A DNA stretch of 64,000 nucleotides. Source: Pseudomonas gingeri (GTDB taxonomy: Bacteria; Pseudomonadota; Gammaproteobacteria; Pseudomonadales; Pseudomonadaceae). The stretch lies in NCBI RefSeq assembly GCF_013386115.1, contig NZ_JACAOR010000011.1, forward strand, positions 124,001 through 188,000. Reading direction: 5' to 3'. Shown here one piece after another: positions 17,907 to 27,992 of the stretch. The first letter of the stretch is position 1; each line of letters begins with the position of its first letter. Below the pieces are notes generated by a model. The model was not told the DNA's origin, made no database searches, and worked only from the letters and a program-made list of their open reading frames with translations. The translations under genes and the position numbers were made by a program.

Positions 17907-18808
17907 AGAACCTTATTCGTACTGGCTCGTTCGAGGGCCCGAGGGGCCCAGGGAAGAAGGGCTTCGATTTGCGTACCTTTGCCGGGTCCGCTGGTGACTG
18001 TCAATGTGCCGCCCAACTGTTCGATACGCTCCGCCATGCCGGCCATGCCGCGCTGGCCCTGCTCGCCCGGATTGGCCGCCGGGGAAAAACCCAGGCCATC
18101 GTCGGCGATATGCAGCGACAGGCCTTCGGGCAGGCGCTTGAGGCGTATCAGCAGGTTGCTGGCCTTGGCGTGGCGCAACATGTTGGTAACGGCTTCCTGG
18201 GTCACGCGAAAGGCGGTCACGGCCATTTCCTCGGACAACCCGGTCAACCGCTGCTGGCATTCCAGGCTCCAGTGCACCGTGGTATTGCCCAGGGTCTTGA
18301 GCAGGTGGGCGCGCAGGCTGGCTTCCAGTCCGAGGCTGGCCAACTGGCGTGGATTGAGAATCGCCGACACGTCCCGCACCTTGGCCAGGGTTTCGTCCAG
18401 GGTATTGCTCAGGTCGGCGCAGTGGTTGCGCAATTCCTCCGGCAGGCGTCCCTGCAACCACTGGGTCTGCAGTTTGGCGGCCGTCAGCAGTTGGCCGATA
18501 TCGTCGTGCAGTTCACGGCTGAGGCGGTGACGTTCGTTTTCCTGCACTTCCAGCAGGCGATCGGCGAGTTCCTGGGGTTGAAAATTGATCGATGTCTGTG
18601 ACACCCGGTGCTGCAGCCAGACGCTGGTCAGCGCGGCCAGGTTCAGCATCAGCAGGATCAGCAGCAACAGGCTTCGCGGCAGGCTCGCACAATTCAGATA
18701 GACCGACAGGCTCATCACGGCCGAGGCGACACAGAGCAGGACGGTCAGCCGGCGGGCGTTTTTGCGAGAGGGGAGCCAAGGCTTTAAGGACTTGAGGCTG
18801 GCGTACAT
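17903..18808 (-). CDS. NarX/DegS-class sensor histidine kinase
   Basis: A 301-residue kinase with two adjacent hydrophobic segments (LTVLLCVASAVMSLSVYL, LLLLILLMLNLAALTSVWL) and almost no periplasmic loop, a HisKA_3 domain with the phospho-His in ENERHRLSRELHDDIGQ, and an HATPase domain (VTQEAVTNMLRHAKASN, ADDGLGFSP, GQRGMAGMAERIEQLGG). The lack of an external sensor domain suggests sensing in the membrane or through a partner. I chose ATG 18808; a TTG at 18823 would add five residues. It forms a pair with the NarL-type regulator, to which it is coupled. Confidence 0.88.
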   Translation of the reverse strand: MYASLKSLKPWLPSRKNARRLTVLLCVASAVMSLSVYLNCASLPRSLLLLILLMLNLAALTSVWLQHRVSQTSINFQPQELADRLLEVQENERHRLSRELHDDIGQLLTAAKLQTQWLQGRLPEELRNHCADLSNTLDETLAKVRDVSAILNPRQLASLGLEASLRAHLLKTLGNTTVHWSLECQQRLTGLSEEMAVTAFRVTQEAVTNMLRHAKASNLLIRLKRLPEGLSLHIADDGLGFSPAANPGEQGQRGMAGMAERIEQLGGTLTVTSGPGKGTQIEALLPWAPRALERASTNKVL

Positions 18809-19304
18809 AGCGTGTAGAGCCAATGAGTGTTCGCTACGGGGAGCCCCACGCTGTCGCCGGCAGGACTCTGTTTGAAAAAACGGCTACGGTTCAATACTTA
18901 TACACAAGGTGGTGTGATGTATATGTTTACACGGCAAAACAGTGCTGGCGTCATCATGAATCAAGATGAAATCACTTTGCCATCAAGCACATAAGTGAGC
19001 GGGCAGCATAATAGCACTTCGTTTAAGGTTGGTCGTCCCCGGTGATATATGTCCGAATGGTCAGCATTTTTTGTACGATGGTTCCAGAATGCCTGGGAAA
19101 TCGCTCGCTGCAGTCTGCTTACTTGTGAACTTACGGCACTTTGTCATGTGTACGCTAGTTATTCTTCGCGCACTAAAAAACCCAGTCTGAAACCGGGAAG
19201 TTGCTCGTTAGTTGGTCGTGTCGGTTTTGACTATGAGGGAGGCGTAAGACGCGTTTAACTATTGGAAATAGCTAATGTAAATGCATGGGCGAGAGTGCTG
19301 CTGT
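18809..19304. other. Intergenic stretch between histidine kinase and hpt genes
   Basis: 496 AT-rich bases. It should contain the promoter of the kinase-regulator pair on the right of 18808 and the 3' end of the hpt transcript (terminator at 19175-19197). A 69-codon frame at 19049-19258 has unusual composition and no ribosome binding site, so I do not call it a gene. Confidence 0.5.
19175..19197 (-). terminator. Intrinsic terminator downstream of hpt
   Basis: Read on the minus strand, CCCGGT, loop TTCAG, ACTGGG (one G-T pair) is followed by six T residues. It lies about 110 bases after the hpt stop. Confidence 0.6.
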
Positions 19305-19769
19305 TCAAACGGATTGTCCGGGAAAGGTGATCAGTGCGAAGGCTTTCGGCTCGGTGAACTGGGTTCCGGACAGGTCGGTCTGTGCCGCCAGGGCCGCGAT
19401 CAGTTCGGCCTGTTCGCTGTCGTCGAGGCTCAACTGGCCCGTACGGGGATCGATCAGTTCCAGTTGCCATGCCAGCAGGGTCAGGCAGTCCTGCAGCGCC
19501 TGCAAGGCGTCATTGTGCAGGTTGAGCTGTTCGGGAGCATGGCTCAGCACGCCGTGGATATGCCGGCAGAAGTCGGCCATGCAGCGTACGCCAAGCACAT
19601 CGGCGCGGCCGGCCAGCTTGTGCAGCGCGGCGAGCAGGCAGTCGATCGCATCCCGATCGTTGCGGATCAGGCCCAGGTGCTGGCAGCACTCCTGCATTTT
19701 CGCCTGCAGGGTTCCAGCCTCGACGAGGAATTCCGGCAGACTCGTCTGCCACTCTTTACCGTTCAGCAT
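19305..19769 (-). CDS. Stand-alone Hpt-domain phosphotransfer protein
   Basis: A 154-residue soluble, helical protein. The Hpt motif is LLAALHKLAGRADVLGV with the phosphorylatable His at residue 50; Lys two positions later in the usual HxLKG is Ala here, which some Hpt proteins tolerate. No receiver, kinase or output domain is attached, so it must serve a separate hybrid kinase and receiver. The start at 19769 has GGAGAT eight bases upstream. Divergent from cheV, whose receiver domain is one possible partner, but nothing in the sequence proves this. Confidence 0.75.
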   Translation of the reverse strand: MLNGKEWQTSLPEFLVEAGTLQAKMQECCQHLGLIRNDRDAIDCLLAALHKLAGRADVLGVRCMADFCRHIHGVLSHAPEQLNLHNDALQALQDCLTLLAWQLELIDPRTGQLSLDDSEQAELIAALAAQTDLSGTQFTEPKAFALITFPGQSV

Positions 19770-20347
19770 GCTTTATCTCCATGAAAACATCGGCAGGCGA
19801 TAGAACGTCGCGCTTGGCGAACGGCGTTAAGTTAATGTCGGCCAACAGAGGATGTCTGTAGTCTGTTTCCGATTGTTTCAGTCTTGATTGATTGCGCAAC
19901 ATTCTTGGGTTGCGCGCGCTCATCTTCAGGAAAAAGAGTCCCGACGCTTGCAGAGATCGTTCAAAAGGGCCGTTCCAGAGCGCTTCCACAAGATTTGTGA
20001 GGCGCCTTGCCTGGCTTTCTGGCCACCGTCCCGCGATCGAAAGCAAAAGCCTGACTCCATTCATGCAATGAGAATGGCGTCACATTAATGGCTATTGGAT
20101 ATCGCGAATATCAGGTTGGGCCTGATTGTTACTAGGGGATTCCCCTATGGAGGGGAACCAAAGGAGCAATTTGTGGTCGCGCCGGGAGGGAATTGTGTCG
20201 AGTCAAGGCGATGAGTCCAGTAAAGCATGATGTTAATGTGACATCAAACGTTTTGCATGGCATTTTGTCGGAGGGTCAAGGTCTGGCGGGTCCGGCCGAT
20301 AACTCTCTCAATGTAGTCTTTTTGTATCAGCGCCCCAGGAGTGATTG
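19770..20347. promoter_or_regulatory. hpt-cheV divergent region with several dyads
   Basis: 578 bases without a gene. Visible elements: inverted pair GTCACATTAA at 20079-20088 and TTAATGTGAC at 20233-20242; GATAT-CGCGA-ATATC at 20098-20112; a perfect 15-base palindrome TAGGGGATTCCCCTA at 20133-20147; and the FliA-type promoter annotated separately. The density of symmetric sites suggests more than one regulator binds here. Confidence 0.5.
20276..20302 (+). promoter_or_regulatory. Sigma-28 (FliA) promoter of cheV
   Basis: TCAAGGTC at 20276-20283, an 11-base spacer and GCCGATAA at 20295-20302 match the FliA consensus (TAAAGTTT, N11, GCCGATAA) perfectly in the -10 element and spacing and partly in the -35. 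It lies 45 bases before the cheV start. Motility/chemotaxis control fits the gene. Confidence 0.72.
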
Positions 20348-21277
20348 ATGGCCGGCATTCTCGACACGGTAGACCAACGTACGCAACTGGTGGGTGAGAA
20401 TCGTCTGGAGATTCTCATGTTTCGCCTGGCCGGTCGCCAGCTGTTCGCGATCAACGTGTTCAAGGTTCAGGAAGTCCTGCAACTGCCCAAGCTGACCCTG
20501 ATGCCGCAGCGCCATCCGTTTGTCTGCGGTGTGGTCAATCTGCGGGGGCAGACCCTGCCGGTGATCGACCTGTCCCAGGCGATCGGCATGCGTCCCCTGG
20601 TACCGGGCCCCAACAGCACCATTATCGTGACCGAATACAACCGTTCGGTGCAGGCCTTCCTGGTCGGTGGCGTGGATCGCATCGTCAACATGAACTGGGA
20701 GGCGATTCTGCCGCCGCCGACCAGTGCCGGCCGCCAGCACTACCTGACCGCCATCAGCAAGGTCGACGACCAGTTGGTGGAAATCATCGATGTCGAGAAA
20801 GTCCTGGCGGAGATCGTTCCGTACAACGCCAAGGTGTCCCGTGAAAAACTCGATGACCCGGTGATGGAGCGTGCGCGGGGCCGCGAGGTGCTGCTGGTCG
20901 ACGACTCCAACGTGGCCTTGTCGCAGCTGCGCGATACCCTGGGCCAGTTGGGGGTGAAGATGCATATCGCCAGCGATGGCCTGAAGGCCTTGAACATGCT
21001 CAAGGGCTGGGCCGATGCCGGCGCGGTGATGACCGACAAGCTGCTGATGGTCTTTACCGATGCGGAAATGCCGGAGATGGACGGCTACCGCCTGACCACC
21101 GAGATTCGCAACGACCCGCGCCTGCGCGGTCTGTATGTGGTGCTGCATACTTCGCTGTCCGGAAGCTTCAACGATGCCATGGTGAAGAAGGTTGGCTGCG
21201 ACAACTTCCTGTCCAAGTTCCAGCCAGACAAACTGGTGGATGTGGTGCGCCAGCGTCTGCTGCTGGATGAAGCCTGA
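20348..21277 (+). CDS. cheV: Chemotaxis coupling protein CheV (CheW-REC fusion)
   Basis: A 309-residue protein: residues 20-155 are a CheW domain (FRLAGRQLFAINVFKVQEVL, VCGVVNLRGQTLPVIDL) and residues 180-305 a receiver domain (VLLVDDSNVALS, phosphoacceptor Asp238 in VFTDAEMPEMDG). It couples chemoreceptors to CheA and can be phosphorylated for adaptation. The start is ATG 20348; AGGAG lies nine bases upstream. It stands alone, away from the main che operon, behind a FliA-type promoter. Confidence 0.93.
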   Translation: MAGILDTVDQRTQLVGENRLEILMFRLAGRQLFAINVFKVQEVLQLPKLTLMPQRHPFVCGVVNLRGQTLPVIDLSQAIGMRPLVPGPNSTIIVTEYNRSVQAFLVGGVDRIVNMNWEAILPPPTSAGRQHYLTAISKVDDQLVEIIDVEKVLAEIVPYNAKVSREKLDDPVMERARGREVLLVDDSNVALSQLRDTLGQLGVKMHIASDGLKALNMLKGWADAGAVMTDKLLMVFTDAEMPEMDGYRLTTEIRNDPRLRGLYVVLHTSLSGSFNDAMVKKVGCDNFLSKFQPDKLVDVVRQRLLLDEA

Positions 21278-21381
21278 TCCCGTACGGTTGGCTGCCATAG
21301 GCCGCTGTTTGGCCGGCCGCTCGGTGTTGCGCTGGTCCACCCTCCTGTAGAATCGGGGTTTTACCTCTACGGGAGTTGGAC

Positions 21382-22188
21382 ATGTTGCGTCTGAGCGCGC
21401 TGTATCGTTACCCATTGAAGTCCGGCAAGGGCGAATCCCTGCAGCACAGCTCGCTCGACGAGTTGGGGTTGAGCGGGGATCGACGCTGGATGGTGGTGGA
21501 CGAAGCCAGCGGACGTTTCCTGACCCAGCGTGCCGTCGCAGGCATGAGCCAGTTGTCCGCCCTGTGGAATGCCGCGGGTGGCCTGACCCTGAGCGCGCCG
21601 GGCCGTTCGGCGCTGGACGTGGCACTGCCGCCGGCCGACCAGTCGTTGCGTGGCGTGACCATCTGGAGCGATACCTTGCGGGTGCCCGATGCTGGCGATG
21701 AAGCGGCGGCCTGGCTCAGCGGGTTTATCGGCAAGCCGGTGCGCCTGGTGCATGTACCGCTGGAGCGGGCGCGGATCACCCAACCGGGCTACGGCAGGGA
21801 TGATGACCGTGTGGCGTTTGCCGATGGTTTCCCGCTGCTGCTGATCGGCCAGGCTTCGCTGGAAGACCTTTCCCATAAGGTCGGACGGCCTCTGGAGATG
21901 CTGCGTTTTCGTCCCAACCTGGTGATCGAAGGCAGCACGGCGTTTGCCGAGGATCAGTGGAAGCGCATTCGTATCGGTGACGTCGAGTTTCGCGTGGTCA
22001 AGCCGTGCTCGCGCTGCATCCTGACCACCATTGACCCGCAGTCCGGGGAGCGTAGCGCCGACCGGGAACCGTTGACGACGCTCAAGACCTACCGCGAGCA
22101 GGATGGGGATGTGATGTTCGGGCAGAACCTGGTCAATGACGGCCAGGGGCGGCTCGAGGTGGGGATGCCGGTGACCGTTCTCGAATAA
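21382..22188 (+). CDS. MOSC-domain molybdenum-cofactor oxidoreductase (YcbX/mARC-like)
   Basis: A 268-residue protein with an N-terminal MOSC_N beta-barrel (MLRLSALYRYPLKSGKGESL) and a MOSC domain. The conserved Cys of RVVKPCSRCILTTIDP is the expected sulphur ligand of molybdenum cofactor, as in YcbX and mitochondrial mARC proteins, which reduce N-hydroxylated compounds. E. coli YcbX has a fused ferredoxin at its C-terminus; it is missing here, so a separate electron donor is implied. GGGAG lies six bases before the ATG at 21382. Confidence 0.85.
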   Translation: MLRLSALYRYPLKSGKGESLQHSSLDELGLSGDRRWMVVDEASGRFLTQRAVAGMSQLSALWNAAGGLTLSAPGRSALDVALPPADQSLRGVTIWSDTLRVPDAGDEAAAWLSGFIGKPVRLVHVPLERARITQPGYGRDDDRVAFADGFPLLLIGQASLEDLSHKVGRPLEMLRFRPNLVIEGSTAFAEDQWKRIRIGDVEFRVVKPCSRCILTTIDPQSGERSADREPLTTLKTYREQDGDVMFGQNLVNDGQGRLEVGMPVTVLE

Positions 22189-22198
22189 TGAAGTGAAC

Positions 22199-22283
22199 GG
22201 TGGGCGCCGGCTTGCCGACGATAGCGGTCGATCAGGCGGTGCCAGCCTTGCCGGCCTCTTCACCGGCAAGCCAGCTCCCACGG
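22199..22283. repeat. Degenerate REP doublet (REPIN-like) between MOSC gene and slt
   Basis: Two inverted REP arms: GGGCGCCGGCTTGCCGACGA (from about 22202) and CACCGGCAAGCCAGCTCCCA (22261-22280). Both deviate from the cleaner copies at 56324-56417 and 60079-60163. It lies between convergent genes. Confidence 0.7.
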
Positions 22284-22349
22284 GGCACGCGCGGACACCT
22301 GTTCAGGGTTCGGCGCGGGTCCTGTGGGGAGCTTCCTGTAGGTCCCTGA

Positions 22350-24278
22350 TTATTGATCGTCGAAAAACCGCTCGTTCCAGTCAACCAGCGGCTGCGGTGC
22401 GTTGAGCTTCTGGCCGTAGATCACCGAGTACGACAGCACGTTCTGCACGTATTGCCGGGTCTCGTCGAACGGGATGCTTTCCACCCAGACGTCGAAACTC
22501 AGGTGGTTAGCGCCCTTGAGCCACTGCCTGACCCGACCCGGGCCGGCGTTGTAGGCGGCGGTGGCGAGCACGCGGTTGCCGTTGAACTGGCCGTGGACCT
22601 GGCTCAGGTAGGCGGCACCCAGTTGCACGTTCTTGTCCGGATCCAGCACCTGCTGGGGCGATGCCAGCGGGATGCTGAACTTGCGCGCGGTTTCCTTGGC
22701 GGTGCCGGGCATCAGTTGCATCAGACCGGTGGCGCCGACGCTGGAGCGGGCATCGTCCATGAAGGCACTTTCCTGGCGGGTAATAGCAAACACCCAGCTC
22801 GAATGCAGGCCGCGCAGCTTGGCTTCGCGTACCAGCGTATCGCGGTGGGCCATCGGGAAGCGGATATCCAGGTCGTCCCAGTACTGCGCCTGGCTGATGG
22901 TGCGAATCGCCGGGAAGTACCACTTCAAGTCGTAGGCCAGCCTGGCCTGGGCGACCATTTCGTCACGGTTGAACATCCGGCTGACGTGGTACCACTCGCG
23001 GCGACCGTCGACGATCTGGCCGCGGTCATGCAGTTCCAGCGCCCGGCGTACGCCTGGCGTATTGCGGACCTTGTTGATCAGCTGCTGGCTGAGTACCAGC
23101 GGGCGGTTGGTCAACTGGTAGGCGGTCTGCGAGCGATCGGCGGCGAGAAAGCCATAGAAGTCGCGTTCACGGGCGACATTCTTCAACAGCACCAGTGCCT
23201 GTGGATTCTGCGGTTGCGCCAGTTCCAGGCTGCGGGCCTGCCAGTAGCGCCAGCGATTGGTCGTCGCCAGGTCCTGGGGCAGCCTGCGAGTCAGTTGGTA
23301 GGCATCTTCCCAGCGCCCCAGGCGCAGCAGCAGGCGCAGGCGCCACTCGGTGACGGTGTTGTCACGCAGTTCCGGGTCGTACTGGGTCATGATCTCGAGG
23401 GCGCGGCTGTCGTAGCGGCGCGCCAGGGTCAGGCCGACCTCGCGGGCGATCGAAACCTTTTCGTCACGGGAGAAGTGCATGCTGGTGGCATAGCCGTCGA
23501 GCAGGGCCATTGCCTTGTCCGGGTCCTGGCGGGCGAGGCGGCGCAGGCCCAGGCCCACCACGTCGGACATGGCTTCGTCGGCCGGCACGAAGCGGGAAGG
23601 CTGGCTCAGCAGGTCGGGTTTCTGTGCCACCTCGATCATCATCCGACCTTGCGGGCCGAGGGTGCTCAGGCCCTTGACCAGGGCGCTGGCAAGTCCGTAG
23701 TTGCGGGCTTCGGCGGCCAGCTTGACGCGTTGCCAGCGTTTTTGCTCGGTCAGTTGGCCTTCCGTCGCCCAGCGGTCGAACAGCGCGTCGCAGGCGGCTG
23801 GCTGGGTCTTGCCGGTCAACCAGAGTTTTTCCGCCGTGGCGTAGCCTTCGGCACGCAGGTTGTGGCTGAGCTGGTACTGGCCGTTGAGGCAGTCCAGTTC
23901 GGTGAAATTCAGTTTCGGGTCGTAGTACTTGACGAAGGGGGCCCAGTCGCCACGTTCGGCCAGCCAGCGCAACCAGCGCAGCTTCATCCAGTTGGCCTGG
24001 GGCAGGTCGCCGTGTTCGGCGAGGAACTTCTCGATCTCGGCGTTGCTGGCGGTTTTCAGCCGGGCGGTCAGCTCGTCGTAGGCCAGGTACGGTTCCAGCG
24101 GATAGGTCTGCAACGTGTCCTGATACTGGAAGTAGGGGCCGGAGTCACCCTTGGCCAGGGCGCGCTTGGCTTCATCGTAGAGTTGGCGTTGCTGGGCGAG
24201 GTCGACGGCCTGTGCAGCTTGAACGGCGCAGGTGGAAAGAAGCAGACACGATAAAAAATTGAAAAGACGGCTGCGCAT
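22350..24278 (-). CDS. slt: Soluble lytic murein transglycosylase Slt
   Basis: A 642-residue periplasmic enzyme. Signal peptide MRSRLFNFLSCLLLSTCAVQ (cleavage near AAQA), a long alpha-superhelical U-domain with repeated helical pairs, a linker domain, and a C-terminal SLT catalytic domain with the acid Glu in ITRQESAFMDDA, then SSVGATGLMQLMPGTA and ATAAYNAGPGRVRQWL. It cleaves the MurNAc-GlcNAc bond to 1,6-anhydro products, feeding recycling by NagZ, which is encoded at 37650. ATG 24278 is preferred over the longer frame because GGAAG is four bases upstream and the signal then begins at residue 1. Confidence 0.95.
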   Translation of the reverse strand: MRSRLFNFLSCLLLSTCAVQAAQAVDLAQQRQLYDEAKRALAKGDSGPYFQYQDTLQTYPLEPYLAYDELTARLKTASNAEIEKFLAEHGDLPQANWMKLRWLRWLAERGDWAPFVKYYDPKLNFTELDCLNGQYQLSHNLRAEGYATAEKLWLTGKTQPAACDALFDRWATEGQLTEQKRWQRVKLAAEARNYGLASALVKGLSTLGPQGRMMIEVAQKPDLLSQPSRFVPADEAMSDVVGLGLRRLARQDPDKAMALLDGYATSMHFSRDEKVSIAREVGLTLARRYDSRALEIMTQYDPELRDNTVTEWRLRLLLRLGRWEDAYQLTRRLPQDLATTNRWRYWQARSLELAQPQNPQALVLLKNVARERDFYGFLAADRSQTAYQLTNRPLVLSQQLINKVRNTPGVRRALELHDRGQIVDGRREWYHVSRMFNRDEMVAQARLAYDLKWYFPAIRTISQAQYWDDLDIRFPMAHRDTLVREAKLRGLHSSWVFAITRQESAFMDDARSSVGATGLMQLMPGTAKETARKFSIPLASPQQVLDPDKNVQLGAAYLSQVHGQFNGNRVLATAAYNAGPGRVRQWLKGANHLSFDVWVESIPFDETRQYVQNVLSYSVIYGQKLNAPQPLVDWNERFFDDQ

Positions 24279-24490
24279 GAGACTTCCGAGCAAAAAAAAC
24301 GGGCAAGTGCCGGCAGGACCGACACTGATTGTCGGGTAGCTTAGCCTTTTGCCGGCGGCGGGCGAAAGTTTTGCCGGGCGCTGTACGCAACTTGATACTA
24401 AATGTCATCTTGGCCGGGGCATTGGCAAAAATCGCGGCCGCCTCGGGGCTCAAGTCAGGTAGAATGCGCGCCCGGTTTTTGGAGAAGCTC

Positions 24491-26410
<1,920 letters not shown>

Positions 26411-26423
26411 TTGATCGACTTGC

Positions 26424-26460
26424 AATCAAAAAGCCCGGCTTCGTGCCGGGCTTTTTGATT
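26424..26460. terminator. Bidirectional intrinsic terminator between uup and usp genes
   Basis: A perfect 16-bp inverted repeat (AATCAAAAAGCCCGGC and its complement) with a five-base loop has a T tract on both strands. It ends both uup and the convergent universal stress gene, whose stop is at 26462. Confidence 0.92.
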
Positions 26461-26461
26461 A

Positions 26462-26902
26462 TCAGCTCTTGCTTTGCAGGCGGACCGCGAGGACGTCGCA
26501 CGGCGCGCCGTGCAGCACGTCATTGGCGGTGGAGCCGAGTAGCAGGGCCAGGCCATGGCGGCCGTGGCTGCCGACCACGATCAGGTCACAGGCCTGTTCC
26601 TTGGCCAGGTGATGGATTTCCTGGCGGGGTTGGCCGTAGGTCAGGTGACTGGTGTCTCGCGACAGTTCGGGATACTTGAGGATCAGCCGCTCCAGGCGCT
26701 CCTTGGCCTGGTCGAACTGTTGCTGCTGCAGTTGGGACAGATCCATCGGCACATCGCCGCCGAAGGCCATGGCCATGGGCTCGACGATATGCACCAGGGA
26801 CAGTTTGGCGCTGTTGCTGACCGACAGTTCGCGTGCGCGATGAATGACCGGGTCGCATTCTTCCGTCAGGTCGACGGCAACCAGAATGTGGTGGTAGGGC
26901 AT
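26462..26902 (-). CDS. UspA-type universal stress protein
   Basis: A 146-residue single-domain Usp protein. It begins MPYHHILVAVDLTEECDPVI and has the ATP-binding pattern G-2x-G-9x-GS in VVGSHGRHGLALLLGSTA. AGGAGG lies seven bases before ATG 26902. Proteins of this type bind ATP and help survival under starvation or low oxygen in pseudomonads. It appears monocistronic. Confidence 0.92.
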   Translation of the reverse strand: MPYHHILVAVDLTEECDPVIHRARELSVSNSAKLSLVHIVEPMAMAFGGDVPMDLSQLQQQQFDQAKERLERLILKYPELSRDTSHLTYGQPRQEIHHLAKEQACDLIVVGSHGRHGLALLLGSTANDVLHGAPCDVLAVRLQSKS

Positions 26903-27008
26903 GAAGGCACCTCCTGAGGATCGCAATTGCTGTAAGTATGGCTCGTTTCAAGCTGATTGGTTCGGCAGTGACCCAATCGCTCATGAATAATGTTCGGGGA
27001 GTAGAGAT

Positions 27009-27446
27009 ATGACGGTCTGGATAGTGGTGTCAATCCTGGCAGTGGTCCTCAGCCCTCTGGCGTGGTTGCGTCCCTCGCGCCGCCAGAGCGGTCAGATGGC
27101 CCTGCGCATGGAGGCGCGCCGCATCGGCCTGGGCATGCAACTGGCGCCCCAGGAGTGGCCGCACTGGCTGCCGCAGGAGCCGCCGAGCCCCTGTGCACAG
27201 TATCACCGGCCCCGTCGTGGCAAGGAACCGGCTTGCTGGAGCTACTGGCAGACCGAGCCCGGGATCTGGGTCAACCAGTGGCGCGAAGTGCTGGAGGACG
27301 AATCCCTGCTGGTTCATTTCAGGACATTGCCGGCCAATGTGTTCAAGGTCGAGGCGGACAGGCAGATGATCGCGCTCTACTGGGGTGAACGTGGCGAAGT
27401 GCAGGTGCTGCAGGCCATTGCCGGGGTGCTCAAGGCACTGGCATGA
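27009..27446 (+). CDS. Conserved hypothetical single-pass membrane protein
   Basis: A 145-residue protein with one N-terminal membrane anchor (VWIVVSILAVVLSPLAWL) followed by a basic stretch and a cytoplasmic domain rich in Trp (WPHWLPQEPP, CWSYWQTEPGIWVNQW). GGGGAG stands upstream of ATG 27009. It resembles a Pseudomonas protein found beside the fad operon (PA3016-like by position, from memory), function unknown. Confidence 0.72.
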   Translation: MTVWIVVSILAVVLSPLAWLRPSRRQSGQMALRMEARRIGLGMQLAPQEWPHWLPQEPPSPCAQYHRPRRGKEPACWSYWQTEPGIWVNQWREVLEDESLLVHFRTLPANVFKVEADRQMIALYWGERGEVQVLQAIAGVLKALA

Positions 27447-27992
27447 GGCAGGCGGGCCGGGCTGCAACGGCGCCGGCCGACGACTGGAAAAACAGCCAAT
27501 AAAAAGCCCGACAGGCAGCATCGGGCTGGGGTTGGCCAGGCAGGCCGGTCAATCTGTGTTGCCGAGCTTACGCCTTGTCTTCATAAAAAGCGTCCCTATT
27601 TTCCACTAGGCTGTTTCTTGGGGTCTGGTAGGTCTATTCCTGTATTTCCGTCTGACTCGGTCGCTTCGTTTGTTATTGATTTCATGAATGAAGCGCCATC
27701 AGGCCGGCTGCTGGAGCGTCCGGGCGCCTGGAAAATGACTGGAAAGTCGCATTTTCAGGGGCGTTTTCGGCAATTGACAATTGCCTCGAATTCCGTGAAG
27801 GTGTCCACACCCAAATCAAACGGGCGTATGAATTGAGCGTTTGTCTGATCAGACGGCTCTTACAGAATCCCGACTATCGCGTCGGCGGGTGTGCCTGGCG
27901 GCTTGGCGTAGCAGTGACGATGAGGTCAATGCCGGGCCAGAAGTTAGCGTCCGACGTGTACTGTTCAGCTTCCATATCGTGGAGATCAGTTG
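27447..27992. promoter_or_regulatory. Intergenic region upstream of fadBA
   Basis: 546 bases. It contains a leftward terminator-like hairpin (27501-27527), half sites CAAAC at 27817-27821 and GTTTG at 27839-27843 that face each other but are 17 bases apart (a clean PsrA site has about 4), and a 12-base palindrome GTCTGATCAGAC at 27843-27854. These are candidate control elements of fadBA, which PsrA regulates in P. aeruginosa. A 72-codon frame at 27618-27836 looks non-coding. Confidence 0.45.
27501..27527 (-). terminator. Terminator-like hairpin facing left
   Basis: AGCCCGA (27505-27511) and TCGGGCT (27521-27527) form a stem; on the minus strand it is followed by five T residues, on the plus strand by none. 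There is no recognised leftward gene to its right before fadB. Confidence 0.5.

Noticed and set aside
19049..19258. 69-codon frame in the kinase-hpt gap
   Set aside because: No ribosome binding site, atypical composition, and it spans the hpt terminator.
19756..20064. 102-codon minus-strand frame upstream of hpt
   Set aside because: It overlaps the hpt start in another frame and covers AT-rich regulatory DNA; no family likeness.
27618..27836. 72-codon frame upstream of fadB
   Set aside because: No Shine-Dalgarno sequence or codon pattern of the genome; composition fits non-coding DNA.
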